A DNA stretch of 64,000 nt from Povalibacter uvarum (lineage in GTDB: Bacteria > Pseudomonadota > Gammaproteobacteria > Steroidobacterales > Steroidobacteraceae): positions 1,054,001-1,118,000 of the forward strand of contig NZ_JACHHZ010000003.1 of assembly GCF_014202975.1 (NCBI RefSeq). Reading direction: 5' to 3'. Below the pieces are notes generated by a model that worked only from the letters and a program-made list of their open reading frames with translations, did not search any database and was not told the origin of the DNA. Below are positions 34,136 through 45,757 of the stretch, piece after piece. The translations under genes and the position numbers were made by a program. The number at the start of each line of letters is the position of its first letter. Position 1 is the first letter of the stretch.

Positions 34136-36151
34136 TCAGTGCGTATGGACGTCAGTCGGGGTCGGGGTGGGGGCCGCGGTCGCCGGCCGATTGGCGGCAC
34201 GTTGAGCCGCTGCGGCTGCCGCGGCGTTTCTCTTCGCTTCCGCTTCTTGCCACTGTTCCGGTGTCATTACATACGAGTCGATGATTCGCCGAGCGATCGG
34301 GCCGGCGAAGGCGCCACCGCCCTGTGGTGCGTTTTCCACGACGACGGCGACTGCGATTTTCGGTATCGCTGCATCAGCGGGCGCGAACGCGATGAACAAA
34401 GCGTGATCGCGGAGGTGCTCCTGGAGCTCGGCCGATTTGCGGACGCGTTCGTTCGATGCGGCCTTGAAAACCTGGGCCGTCCCGCTCTTGCCTGCGATCA
34501 AGTAGGGCAGGTTGACGCTGAGTGCGCGTGCAGTGCCGTACGGTGCGTTGGTCACGTCGATCATGCCTTTGACTGCTACATCCCAGGCGCGGGGATCTTT
34601 CGCTTTGACGGACGGCAGCGGCTTCGGGGGCAGCTCGCGAACCTGGCCCGTCGTGACGTCGCGCACTGCTCTGACCAGCCTGGGTTCGAAGCGCGCGCCG
34701 CGCGCCGCAAGCGTTGCCGCGAAATGAGCGATCTGCAGCGGTGTCGCCGACATGTAGCCCTGCCCGATGCCGACGCTGATCGTGTCGCCCGGATACCAGA
34801 CCTTCATCTCAGGATTTCTGAAGGCGTTCCGTTTCCAGTTCGTCGACGGAAGGATGCCGGTCTTCTCGCCGGGAATGTCGATGCCGGTATTCGCGCCCAT
34901 CCCGAACTGCGCGAGGAAGTCGTGGATGCGATCTATGCCGAGCAGGTTGGCCATGTCATAGAAGTACACGTCGCATGAAGTGGCGATCGCCTTCTCCATG
35001 TTCACGGTGCCGTGACCACCCTTGTCGAAGTTCCAGTCGCGCCAGGGTCTGCTGACGCGCGGCAAACGGAAGAGGCCGCGGCAGTACTCCGTATGCTCGG
35101 GCGTTACGACGCCGTACTCGAGTGCTGCCATCGCCATCATCGGCTTGACGGTCGAGCCGGGCGGATAAACGCCGCGCAGCGCACGGTCGTACATCGGCCG
35201 ATCCGGATCGTCGGTGAGCGCGACGTACTGGGCTCGCGTCAATCCGCGGGCGAACAGGTTCGGGTCGAACGCGGGCGTGCTGACGAAGGCGATCACATCG
35301 CCGTTGGCCGGATCGATGGCGACTGCCGACGCTCGCTGCCCGCGCAACGCTTCTTCCGCGATCTGCTGCACGTGCTCGTCGATGGTGAGGAACAGGTCGT
35401 TGCCGGCGACGGGTTCACGGCGAACCAGGTCGACAGGGGCCCGGCCGATGCGTTCGACGCTGCGGCCCTGTGCATTCACCAGGAGCTGTTGCAGCCCCGC
35501 GGCGCCATGCAGTTCCTTTTCATACTGCTTCTCGACACCGGACTTGCCGGTCAGTGTCGTGCCCGCGTAGTCGTCCATGTTCAGCGTCTTCTTGTCGTCT
35601 TCGCTGATCGCGCCGACATAGCCGATCGCGTGGACGCTGCTGACACCGAGCGGGTAGTAGCGTGTCAGTCGCGGCTTGATGTCGACGCCCGGGAAGTCGT
35701 AGCGCCGTGCCGCGAATTTCGCAAGCTCGATCTCGTTGAGCTGCAGCTTGACCGGCACCGCATCGAAAATACGGCGGCCGCGGATGTCCTTCTTGATTGC
35801 CGGGATGTCGTCCGCTTCCAGCAGTCCGATCTCGGCAAGCCGGGCGAGCGTGGAATCGAGGTCGGGCACCTGCTCGCGACGCAACTCGAGCTGATATGAC
35901 GGCGCGTTGGTCGCCAGCGGCAGTCCGTTGCGATCGAGGATGAGCCCGCGATTCGGCGGAATCGGTTCGATCTTGATCCGGTTGCCCTGCGACAGGTCGA
36001 CGAAGTAGTCGTATTTGACCACCTGCAGCCAGACCAGACGCGCAAGCACCCCGATGATCGCGAGCGTGATCAGGACCGCAGCGACGAGGGCGCGCTGGTC
36101 AAACAGCCGCTGCTCGGCGTGGTGATCTTTGATGCGGACGGAGCGGGACAT
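34136..36151 (-). CDS. mrdA: penicillin-binding protein 2 (elongasome transpeptidase)
   Basis: A class B PBP of 671 aa: cytoplasmic start, one membrane anchor (about 21-42), dimerisation domain (PPNRGLILDRNGLPLATN), and transpeptidase domain with SxxK as STVKP, SxN as SCD in ATSCDVYFYDM, and KSGTAQ. The C-terminus is an Ala/Pro/Thr-rich tail. The ATG at 36151 has no Shine-Dalgarno: a CTGGC-type repeat fills the sequence immediately upstream. Works with RodA, MreC and MreD. Confidence 0.97.
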   Translation of the reverse strand: MSRSVRIKDHHAEQRLFDQRALVAAVLITLAIIGVLARLVWLQVVKYDYFVDLSQGNRIKIEPIPPNRGLILDRNGLPLATNAPSYQLELRREQVPDLDSTLARLAEIGLLEADDIPAIKKDIRGRRIFDAVPVKLQLNEIELAKFAARRYDFPGVDIKPRLTRYYPLGVSSVHAIGYVGAISEDDKKTLNMDDYAGTTLTGKSGVEKQYEKELHGAAGLQQLLVNAQGRSVERIGRAPVDLVRREPVAGNDLFLTIDEHVQQIAEEALRGQRASAVAIDPANGDVIAFVSTPAFDPNLFARGLTRAQYVALTDDPDRPMYDRALRGVYPPGSTVKPMMAMAALEYGVVTPEHTEYCRGLFRLPRVSRPWRDWNFDKGGHGTVNMEKAIATSCDVYFYDMANLLGIDRIHDFLAQFGMGANTGIDIPGEKTGILPSTNWKRNAFRNPEMKVWYPGDTISVGIGQGYMSATPLQIAHFAATLAARGARFEPRLVRAVRDVTTGQVRELPPKPLPSVKAKDPRAWDVAVKGMIDVTNAPYGTARALSVNLPYLIAGKSGTAQVFKAASNERVRKSAELQEHLRDHALFIAFAPADAAIPKIAVAVVVENAPQGGGAFAGPIARRIIDSYVMTPEQWQEAEAKRNAAAAAAAQRAANRPATAAPTPTPTDVHTH

Positions 36152-36253
36152 GACTGGCTACTGGCGACTGGCCACTGGCGGCTGGCCAGACGCGAGGTGC
36201 CTGGCGCTCCTGCTGTTCTGGCCAGTCGCCAGCCGCCAATGGCCAGTCGCCAT
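36152..36253. repeat. CTGGC-type heptamer repeat with two inverted arms, mrdA-mreD
   Basis: Left arm 36152-36189 is five exact 7-mers of the form NNCTGGC (GA, TA, GA, CA, GG). Right arm 36218-36253 is the reverse complement (GCCAGTC, GCCAGCC, GCCAATG, GCCAGTC). The element begins one base from the mrdA start codon and ends two bases from the mreD stop, so it is the entire intergenic region and can form a long hairpin in the mRNA. Confidence 0.9.
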
Positions 36254-36255
36254 CT

Positions 36256-36735
36256 TCATCTGCGGGCCCTGTTCCACGTATCGAGCGTCGCCACGACGAC
36301 GGGCCACAGCAGCGTGCTCGTGAGCACCGGCAGCCAGCGCAGCCAGGTGGTGACGGCCGGGCCGATGATGCCATCGATCCAGAACACGACGAATTCGTAG
36401 ATGACGAGCAGCACCAGCACCCACATCGTCTGCTGGTAGATCGGAAAGATGCGCAGGCGGAGCTGGAACTTGTGGGTCAGGTACGCCACGAGCAGGTAAG
36501 CCGCCGCGTGCTGGCCGAAGACCGGTCCCTTGATCACGTCGATCGCAAAGCCGCAGAGCCAGGCGAACATGAGGCCGGCGATACGCGGCGAGCTCAACGA
36601 CCAGTAGATCACGAACAGCAGCAACAGATGCGGCCGCGCCGCATTCATGAAGTCGGGCAATTCGATGATCGCGAAGATCAGCGCGAAGATGACCGAAATG
36701 GCGATGCGCAGTCCGCTCGAGCGTCCATCAGCCAT
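36256..36735 (-). CDS. mreD: rod-shape determining protein MreD
   Basis: A 159-aa inner-membrane protein with about five hydrophobic segments (ISVIFALIFAIIELPDF, HLLLLFVIYWSLS, GLMFAWLCGFAIDVIKG, WVLVLLVIYEFVVFWIDGI, LPVLTSTLLWPVVVATL). GFAIDVIKGPVFGQHAAAYLLVAYL is the conserved MreD block. It bridges MreC and the PBP2-RodA pair. It lies 45 bp downstream of mreC. Confidence 0.94.
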   Translation of the reverse strand: MADGRSSGLRIAISVIFALIFAIIELPDFMNAARPHLLLLFVIYWSLSSPRIAGLMFAWLCGFAIDVIKGPVFGQHAAAYLLVAYLTHKFQLRLRIFPIYQQTMWVLVLLVIYEFVVFWIDGIIGPAVTTWLRWLPVLTSTLLWPVVVATLDTWNRARR

Positions 36736-36780
36736 GGCAGTGCTCCGCGATATCCTGACCAGCGGTAAGAGTGCGCAGCA

Positions 36781-37746
36781 TCATTGGCGGGGTTGAGCCG
36801 GTGGAGGCGCCGGCGTTCCCTGTGCGGTCGGTGCTGTCGGGGCCGGGGTCCCTGGTGTCGTCGTAGGGATGGCTTCCGGGATGACTTCCACGGGCTGTTC
36901 CGCCCGCTGGTCGACCCACAGCAGCAGCACCTCGCGCGAGCGATCCAGCTGGGCAAGCGGACGCGCTTCGACCACGGCGAATGTCTCCGCCGGATCGCGC
37001 TCCACTTTCGTGATGATTCCGACCGGATAGCCGGCCGGGAAGATGCCGTCGAGACCCGACGATACGAGCAGGTCGTCCGGCTTCACATCCGACTCGATGG
37101 TGAGGAAGGGCAGGCTGAGCCGATGGATGTCGCCCGTGCCCATCGCGATCGACCGGATGCCGTTGCGATTCACCTGAATCGGTACCGAGTGCTCGTTGTC
37201 GCTGATCAGGATGATCTCGGCGCCCTTGCGATCGACGCTCGTCACCTGGCCGACGATGCCGAAGGCATCGAGCACCGGCTGGTTCTTGAAGACGCCATCG
37301 TCACTGCCCTTGTTGATGCGCACGCGATGCCGGTAAGGATCGACGTCGATGCGCACGATCTCCGCGATCAGCGTGCGCTCGCCGATGCCTTGCGACGCGT
37401 TGCGGATGGCACGCAGACGGCGGTTCTCTTCGGTCAGGGCATCGAAGCGCAGCAGCTTCACCCGGGCGGTACGCAGCTCTTCCGAGAGCTGTGTGTTCTC
37501 GGTCCGCAGGCGATCGCGGTCCGAGAACGTGCCCGTGATCCAGTCCCAGAGCTGGAAGGGCGACTGCACGACGGCATAGAGAGGGCTCACCGCCGTTTGC
37601 AGCCAGGAGCGCGTGGCTTCGAGGTAGCCGCCGCGATGATCGAGGACCATGAGCGTGATGGACGCTACGGCCAGAACGAAGAAGCGGGCTCCGAGCGGCG
37701 GCCCCCGGCCGATGATCGGACGACTGTCGGAGCTTAGGGTGACCAC
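36781..37746 (-). CDS. mreC: rod-shape determining protein MreC
   Basis: A 321-aa bitopic protein: one membrane segment (ARFFVLAVASITLMVLD, about 20-36), a coiled coil (RDRLRTENTQLSEELRTARVKLLR, about 76-105), then the two beta-barrel domains with VRINKGSDDGVFKNQPV and a final Pro/Thr-rich tail (TTTPGTPAPTAPTAQGTPAP). MreC activates PBP2-RodA. The start is a GTG at 37746, without a clear Shine-Dalgarno; a CTGGC repeat lies a few bases upstream. Confidence 0.95.
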   Translation of the reverse strand: MVTLSSDSRPIIGRGPPLGARFFVLAVASITLMVLDHRGGYLEATRSWLQTAVSPLYAVVQSPFQLWDWITGTFSDRDRLRTENTQLSEELRTARVKLLRFDALTEENRRLRAIRNASQGIGERTLIAEIVRIDVDPYRHRVRINKGSDDGVFKNQPVLDAFGIVGQVTSVDRKGAEIILISDNEHSVPIQVNRNGIRSIAMGTGDIHRLSLPFLTIESDVKPDDLLVSSGLDGIFPAGYPVGIITKVERDPAETFAVVEARPLAQLDRSREVLLLWVDQRAEQPVEVIPEAIPTTTPGTPAPTAPTAQGTPAPPPAQPRQ

Positions 37747-37756
37747 GGACGGAGTG

Positions 37757-37786
37757 CTGGCGACTGGCTACTGGCCGCTGGCCAGA
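37757..37786. repeat. CTGGC-type heptamer repeat, single arm, mreC-mreB
   Basis: Four 7-mers CTGGCGA, CTGGCTA, CTGGCCG, CTGGCCA followed by GA, located 10 bp before the mreC start. No complementary second arm is present between here and mreB. Confidence 0.8.
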
Positions 37787-37856
37787 AAAAGAGGAAGCAA
37801 GGCGGCGGCGGATGAGTGCCTTGCTGGCTGAATCACGCGAAGGTTGCTGTCCGCGA

Positions 37857-39041
<1,185 letters not shown>

Positions 39042-39044
39042 TCA

Positions 39045-39335
39045 ATGAGCCTTACCCGTAAAGACGTCGAGAACATCGCTCATCTTGCGAGGCTTGCGAT
39101 CACGGAAGACGAGATGCCCGTGTACGTGAACAACCTGTCGAAGATCGTCAGCTTCGTCGATGAGCTCAATACCGCCGACACCGCGGCCATCGAACCGATG
39201 GCGCATCCGTTGAAGGGTCAAGTCCAGCGCCTGCGCCCGGACGAGATCGCCGATCGCGATCAGCACGAGAAATACCAGCGCAACGCTGCCCGGGTCGAGG
39301 CCGGCCTCTACCTGGTGCCGAAGGTCATCGAGTGA
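39045..39335 (+). CDS. gatC: Asp-tRNA(Asn)/Glu-tRNA(Gln) amidotransferase subunit C
   Basis: A 96-aa stabilising subunit of GatCAB that wraps between GatA and GatB. It starts SLTRKDVENIAHLARLAITEDE and has the usual FVDELNTADTAAIEPMAHPL and a terminal GLYLVPKVIE. The ATG at 39045 is chosen over upstream codons that are not family-like. It is divergent from mreB and precedes gatA by about 100 bp, which hold a GGTCCGG-type repeat. Confidence 0.95.
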   Translation: MSLTRKDVENIAHLARLAITEDEMPVYVNNLSKIVSFVDELNTADTAAIEPMAHPLKGQVQRLRPDEIADRDQHEKYQRNAARVEAGLYLVPKVIE

Positions 39336-39352
39336 GACCCAGTCGGCAGTTT

Positions 39353-39412
39353 GGCGGATCCGGCTGCAGCCCGACGCCATAGCAAGAGTCCGGCAGAAGC
39401 CGGACCCACAGA
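39353..39412. repeat. GGTCCGGC-type inverted repeat, gatC-gatA
   Basis: Left arm around GGATCCGGCTGCAGCCCGAC (39356-39375) and right arm AGTCCGGCAGAAGCCGGACC (39387-39406) are imperfect reverse complements. The right arm, read on the minus strand, is GTGGGTCCGGCTTCTGCC, the same family as the outer arms of the composite element at 42.5 kb. Confidence 0.7.
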
Positions 39413-39436
39413 AGATCATCCGAACCGCATCAGACC

Positions 39437-40900
39437 ATGACTGAACTCCATCATCAGACGCTTGCTGAACTCGCCGCGGGCCTGCGTGCGCGCCGCTTTT
39501 CCAGCGTCGAGCTGGCCAGGCACTTTCTTGCCCGCATCGAGCGCTCGAACCCCGAACTCAATGCCCTGGTAACCGTGACCGCCGATCAGGCGCTGGCTGC
39601 CGCGGCACGTGCCGATGAGCGGATCGCGTCGGGCTCCGCCGGACCGCTCACGGGTCTGCCGATCGTGCACAAGGACATCTTCTGCACGGACGGCGTTCTC
39701 ACGACGTGCGGTTCGCGGATGCTTTCGAACTTCGTTGCCCCCTACGACGCGACGGTCGTCGAGCGACTGTCGCAAGCTGGCGTCATCACGCTCGGTAAGG
39801 CGAACATGGACGAGTTCGCGATGGGCTCCTCCAATGAAACGAGCTGGTACGGTCCGGTGAAGAACCCCTGGGACCTGAAGAAGGTCCCGGGCGGGTCGTC
39901 GGGCGGATCGGCAGCTGCGGTAGCCGCTCGCATCGCGCCGGCTGCAACGGGCACGGATACGGGCGGCTCGATCCGGCAGCCGGCGGCACTTACGTCGCTG
40001 ACGGGCATCAAGCCGACCTATGGTCGCGTGTCGCGATACGGAATGATCGCCTTCGCATCGAGCCTCGACCAGGCCGGCACGCTCACGCTGACGGCTGAGG
40101 ATTCAGCGATGCTGCTCGGCGCCATGGCTGGCTTCGACCCGCGCGATTCGACCAGTGTCGATGCTCCGGTGCCTGATTACGTTGCGACGCTCGACCAGCC
40201 GCTCGCAGGCCTCCGCATCGGTCTGTTGAAGGAGTTCTTCGAGAAGGGGCTGGACGAGGCGAACGGCAAGCTCGTCCGCGATGCGCTCAAGGTCTTCGAG
40301 GCGATGGGCGCAAAGCTCGTCGAAGTCAGCCTGCCGAACCTGCCGCTCTCGGTGCCTACCTATTACGTGGTGGCGCCGGCGGAGTGTTCGTCGAACCTGT
40401 CGCGCTTCGACGGCGTGCGCTTCGGCTATCGCTGCGAGAACCCGGTCAATCTGATCGACCTGTACAAGCGCTCGCGCGGCGAAGGATTCGGTGCCGAAGT
40501 GAAGCGCCGCATCATGACGGGCACGTATGTGCTGTCGGCGGGCTACTACGACGCCTACTACCTGCAGGCCCAGAAGATCCGGCGCCTGATCGCGGACGAT
40601 TTCGAAGCCGCCTTCAAGGAAGTGGATGTGCTGATGGGGCCTACGTCGCCGACGACGGCATTCGACATCGGCGCGAAGGTCGACGACCCGATCACGATGT
40701 ACCTCAACGACATCTATACCATCGGCGCGAATCTCGCCGGTCTGCCCGCGATGTCGATCCCGTGCGGCTTCCTCGGCGGCCTGCCGGTTGGACTGCAGGT
40801 CATCGGCCCCCATTTCGCGGAAGGAAAGCTGCTCAACGTCGCGCATCGCTATCAGCAGGAGACGCAGTGGCACAAAGAGATTCCCGCGAACTACAAGTAG
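39437..40900 (+). CDS. gatA: Asp-tRNA(Asn)/Glu-tRNA(Gln) amidotransferase subunit A
   Basis: An amidase-signature enzyme, 487 aa, that frees ammonia from glutamine and feeds it to GatB. The Ser-cisSer-Lys triad is visible: Lys in [13 protein letters not shown], cis-Ser in [14 protein letters not shown], and the nucleophile in [36 protein letters not shown] follows. With GatC and GatB it makes correctly charged Gln- and/or Asn-tRNA, which implies that at least one of glutaminyl- or asparaginyl-tRNA synthetase is missing or non-discriminating partners exist. Confidence 0.97.
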   Translation: MTELHHQTLAELAAGLRARRFSSVELARHFLARIERSNPELNALVTVTADQALAAAARADERIASGSAGPLTGLPIVHKDIFCTDGVLTTCGSRMLSNFVAPYDATVVERLSQAGVITLGKANMDEFAMGSSNETSWYGPVKNPWDLKKVPGGSSGGSAAAVAARIAPAATGTDTGGSIRQPAALTSLTGIKPTYGRVSRYGMIAFASSLDQAGTLTLTAEDSAMLLGAMAGFDPRDSTSVDAPVPDYVATLDQPLAGLRIGLLKEFFEKGLDEANGKLVRDALKVFEAMGAKLVEVSLPNLPLSVPTYYVVAPAECSSNLSRFDGVRFGYRCENPVNLIDLYKRSRGEGFGAEVKRRIMTGTYVLSAGYYDAYYLQAQKIRRLIADDFEAAFKEVDVLMGPTSPTTAFDIGAKVDDPITMYLNDIYTIGANLAGLPAMSIPCGFLGGLPVGLQVIGPHFAEGKLLNVAHRYQQETQWHKEIPANYK

Positions 40901-41020
40901 TTCGCGGGTGGGCTGCTGGCCGCTGGACTGCTGGCCAGACCCGCGCGTGATGCAGCTCGAGTTGAATTGATCGGTGTTGTTTTCGGCTCTGGCCAGCAGC
41001 CAGCAGCCAGTAGCCAGGTC
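40901..41020. repeat. CTGGC-type heptamer repeat with two arms, gatA-gatB
   Basis: Left arm (40911-40939) is built of CTGCTGG, CCGCTGG, CTGCTGG and CCAG; right arm (40988-41017) is CTGGCCAGCA, then GCCAGCA, GCCAGTA and GCCAGG, its reverse complement. Shorter flanking pairing exists between GCGGGT (40904) and ACCCGCG (40939). The element fills the 129 bp between gatA and gatB. Confidence 0.8.
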
Positions 41021-41029
41021 CCAGAACGT

Positions 41030-42466
41030 ATGCCTTTCGAAACCGTCATCGGCCTTGAAATCCACGCGCAGCTCGCGACGAAGACCAAGATCTTCTCGAC
41101 TGCATCGACTGCATTCGGCGCGGCGCCCAACTCGCAGGCGAACCTCGTGGACCTCGGCTATCCGGGCGTCCTGCCCGTGCTGAATCTCGAAGCAGTCCGC
41201 ATGGCGGCCAAGTTCGGCCTCGCCATTGGCGCGACGGTGTCGCAGCGCTCCGTGTTCGCTCGCAAGAACTACTTCTATCCGGACCTGCCGAAGGGCTACC
41301 AGATCAGCCAGTACGAGAAGCCCATCGTCGAGAAGGGGCGCATGGACATCCTGCTCGAGGACGGCAGCGTCAAGACGATCGGGATCACGCGCGCCCACCT
41401 CGAAGAGGACGCGGGCAAGTCGCTGCACGAGGACTTCCAGGGCTCGAGCGGTATCGATTTAAATCGTGCAGGCACTCCGCTGCTCGAGATCGTGTCGGAA
41501 CCCGACATGCGCTCGGCGAAGGAGGCGATCGCGTACCTGAAGAAGATCCACACGCTCGTGCGCTATCTCGAGATCTGCGACGGCAACATGCAGGAAGGCT
41601 CTTTCCGCTGCGACGCGAACGTGTCGGTGCGCCCCGTGGGTCAGGAGAAGTTCGGCACGCGCTGCGAGATCAAGAACCTCAACTCGTTCCGCTTCATCGA
41701 GAAGGCGATCAACTACGAAGTGGCGCGCCAGATCGAAGAGATCGAGGCCGGCCGCAAGATCGTGCAGGAAACCCGGCTCTACGATCCCGACAAGGGCGAG
41801 ACACGCGCGCTGCGGTCCAAGGAAGAAGCGAACGACTATCGCTACTTCCCGGATCCGGACCTGCTGCCGGTCGTGATCGAGACGGCGTTCATCGATACCG
41901 TGCGCGGCACGCTGCCCGAATTGCCCGATCAGAAAGCCGCTCGCTACGCCGAGAAGTTCGGACTGTCCGCCTACGACGCGAGCGTCCTCACGGCCAGCCG
42001 CGAGATGGCTGACTTCTACGAAGCCGTGCTCAAGGAGCTGGGCGGCAACGAGAAGCTCGCCGCGAACTGGGTGATGGGCGAGTTGTCCGGCGCGCTCAAC
42101 AAGGACAGCGTCGAAGTCACCGAATCGCGCGTCAATGCGAATCGTCTCGCGGGTCTGCTCAAGCGCATCGTCGACGAAACGATCTCCGGCAAGATAGCGA
42201 AGGAAGTCTTCGAACAGATGTGGAGCGAAGGCGCCGATGCCGACGCGATCATCGAAGCGAAGGGGCTCAAGCAGATCACGGACACGAGCGCGATCGAGAA
42301 AGTCATCGACGACATCATGGCCGCGAATCCGAAGCAGCTCGCGGACTATCGCTCCGGCAAGGACAAGCTCTTCGGCTTCTTCGTGGGCCAGGTCATGAAG
42401 TCGACGGGCGGCAAGGCGAACCCGGGCCAGGTGAACGACCTGCTGAAGGCGAAGCTTGCGGGCTAG
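41030..42466 (+). CDS. gatB: Asp-tRNA(Asn)/Glu-tRNA(Gln) amidotransferase subunit B
   Basis: The 478-aa kinase/transamidase subunit that phosphorylates misacylated Asp/Glu on tRNA and amidates it. It starts [22 protein letters not shown], has [21 protein letters not shown], the [12 protein letters not shown] region, and the C-terminal YqeY-like tail domain (about 330-478) that binds the tRNA elbow. The ATG at 41030 matches the family; upstream in-frame codons are repeat sequence. No obvious Shine-Dalgarno: the CTGGC repeat ends 13 bp before the start. Confidence 0.97.
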   Translation: MPFETVIGLEIHAQLATKTKIFSTASTAFGAAPNSQANLVDLGYPGVLPVLNLEAVRMAAKFGLAIGATVSQRSVFARKNYFYPDLPKGYQISQYEKPIVEKGRMDILLEDGSVKTIGITRAHLEEDAGKSLHEDFQGSSGIDLNRAGTPLLEIVSEPDMRSAKEAIAYLKKIHTLVRYLEICDGNMQEGSFRCDANVSVRPVGQEKFGTRCEIKNLNSFRFIEKAINYEVARQIEEIEAGRKIVQETRLYDPDKGETRALRSKEEANDYRYFPDPDLLPVVIETAFIDTVRGTLPELPDQKAARYAEKFGLSAYDASVLTASREMADFYEAVLKELGGNEKLAANWVMGELSGALNKDSVEVTESRVNANRLAGLLKRIVDETISGKIAKEVFEQMWSEGADADAIIEAKGLKQITDTSAIEKVIDDIMAANPKQLADYRSGKDKLFGFFVGQVMKSTGGKANPGQVNDLLKAKLAG

Positions 42467-42491
42467 TTGCCAGGGGGAAGCGGGGTTCAGG

Positions 42492-42663
42492 CTGTGAATC
42501 CGGCTTCAGCCTGTGGGTCCGGCTTCAGCCGGACGTCATCGCCGCAGGCGAGGCCCGTCATTCCCGCGAAAGCGGGAATCCATCCGGAAAAGCATGGATT
42601 CCCGCTTTCGCGGGAATGACCGAAGGCGCTTCGCGCTGACGTCCGGCTGAAGTCGGACCCACA
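42492..42663. repeat. composite nested inverted repeat downstream of gatB
   Basis: Outer arms TGTGGGTCCGGCTTCAGCC... (42512-42538) and its reverse complement (42637-42663) match at 26 of 27 positions. Inside, a second pair of perfect 27-bp arms (42557-42583 and 42594-42620) carries the ATTCCCGCGAAAGCGGGAAT palindrome twice. A partial extra copy of the outer arm (GTGAATCCGGCTTCAGCC) precedes at 42494-42511. No ORF is inside. Confidence 0.9.
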
Positions 42664-42741
42664 GCGGCAGTTCGACCTCACTGACCTTCGTGTAAAACTT
42701 CGACTCTTTAAACTCGCCCGGATCGCCTCCATCTTTGGGCG

Positions 42742-43707
42742 ATGCTTGACCTCACATCGCACATTCCCGCCATTCCCATGCACGATCGCGACTGCCTGCA
42801 CCGATTCCTCTTCGAGCACTATCCGGTTCGCGGTCATATCGTGCATCTCGACGCCGCCTGGCGTGCATTGCTCGAGCATCGCGACTATCCCCCGTCCATC
42901 CGCAAAGTACTGGGTGAGGCGGTCGCCGCGGCTGTGCTCCTTTCGGCGACACTGAAATTCGAGGGAACGCTGAGCCTGCAGGTCCAGGGGCAGGGGCCAA
43001 TGCATCTGCTGCTCGCGCAGTGTTCGAACGAACTGGGCGTTCGCGCGGTGGCGCGCTATCGAGACTTGCCGCGGGAGATGGAGGCGGCGGCCGACCTGTC
43101 GACGCTTTCCGGCGCCGGACGGCTGACAGTCACGCTCGAAAACGATGATCTGTCGCAGCGCTATCAGGGCATCGTGCCGATCGAAGGCAACGGGCTCGCG
43201 GAGTCCCTGCAGGGCTACTTCCTGAACTCGGAGCAGCTGCCGACCCGCTTGTGGCTGCATGCGGATGAGAACGGCGTGTCCGCGATGCTCCTGCAGCGGC
43301 TCTCCGACGACAGCGTTGCTTCGCGATCCGGCGGTAAGGTGGAAAGTGAGGCGCGGCCGGATTTCGATGACGCTTGGAACCGTCTGCAGCTGCTCGCCGA
43401 TACGCTGAAGCCGGAAGAGCTCCGCAAGCTGAGCGATCGCGAGATCCTCCGGCGTCTTTTCGTCGAAGACGATGTCCGTATCTTCGAATCGTCACCCGTG
43501 TTCTTCCGGTGCCGCTGCTCGCGGGAGCGGGTGGTCGGCATGCTTCGCGGCGTCGGCGCCGAGGAGATCCGCTCGGTACTGGCGGAGCGGGGGAGCGTCG
43601 AGGTCCGATGCGACTTCTGCAATCGCGCCTACCAGTTCGATCCGGTCGATGTGGAGCAGATCTTCGCGGCTCCCCATGCGCCGGATGCCGGCGGCACGGT
43701 TCACTGA
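42742..43707 (+). CDS. hslO: 33 kDa chaperonin, redox-regulated Hsp33
   Basis: A holdase chaperone activated by oxidation in the cytoplasm. The 321-aa protein has a folding core (DRDCLHRFLFEHYPVRGHIVHL, then AVLLSATLKFEGTLSLQVQG) and the C-terminal redox switch with the zinc ligands CRC in FFRCRCSRERV and CDFC in EVRCDFCNRAY. The start is uncertain: 42742 or 42778 (MHDRDC) both fit; neither has a good Shine-Dalgarno. It is followed by a GC hairpin at 43786-43803. Confidence 0.95.
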   Translation: MLDLTSHIPAIPMHDRDCLHRFLFEHYPVRGHIVHLDAAWRALLEHRDYPPSIRKVLGEAVAAAVLLSATLKFEGTLSLQVQGQGPMHLLLAQCSNELGVRAVARYRDLPREMEAAADLSTLSGAGRLTVTLENDDLSQRYQGIVPIEGNGLAESLQGYFLNSEQLPTRLWLHADENGVSAMLLQRLSDDSVASRSGGKVESEARPDFDDAWNRLQLLADTLKPEELRKLSDREILRRLFVEDDVRIFESSPVFFRCRCSRERVVGMLRGVGAEEIRSVLAERGSVEVRCDFCNRAYQFDPVDVEQIFAAPHAPDAGGTVH

Positions 43708-43785
43708 GCAAAATCATAAGCTTGTACGGATCTCCTCCGTCCGGCGGCAGCTCCGTATTTCCCATTGAGCAATGACGTGTGCACC

Positions 43786-43803
43786 GCCGGGCGCTTGCCC
43801 GGC
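43786..43803 (+). terminator. GC hairpin after hslO
   Basis: GCCGGGC and GCCCGGC form a perfect 7-bp stem with a GCTT loop, 79 bp after hslO. There is no T-run, so it is a weak terminator candidate at most. Confidence 0.35.
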
Positions 43804-43830
43804 AAGTGCCCGTGGCCTATCTTTCCCGCT

Positions 43831-43850
43831 ACATAAACATTTCCTTATGT
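43831..43850. promoter_or_regulatory. inverted repeat before the ArsR/methyltransferase gene, candidate operator
   Basis: ACATAA (43831-43836) and TTATGT (43845-43850) are perfect reverse complements separated by 8 bp, ending 10 bp before the start codon. The A/T-rich arms stand out in GC-rich DNA. ArsR-type regulators bind such short AT-rich palindromes, so this is a candidate autoregulatory site also controlling metF-metH. Confidence 0.5.
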
Positions 43851-43860
43851 CCTTAAGCGG

Positions 43861-45722
<1,862 letters not shown>

Positions 45723-45735
45723 TCATCCGACTCTT

Positions 45736-45752
45736 GCCAGTAGCCAGTAGCC
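45736..45752. repeat. short CTGGC-type heptamer repeat, metF-metH
   Basis: GCCAGTA, GCCAGTA and GCC: about 2.4 copies of the 7-mer in the right-arm orientation. It lies between the metF stop (45722) and the metH ATG (45758) and leaves no room for a normal Shine-Dalgarno. Confidence 0.65.
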
Positions 45753-45757
45753 CTCTT

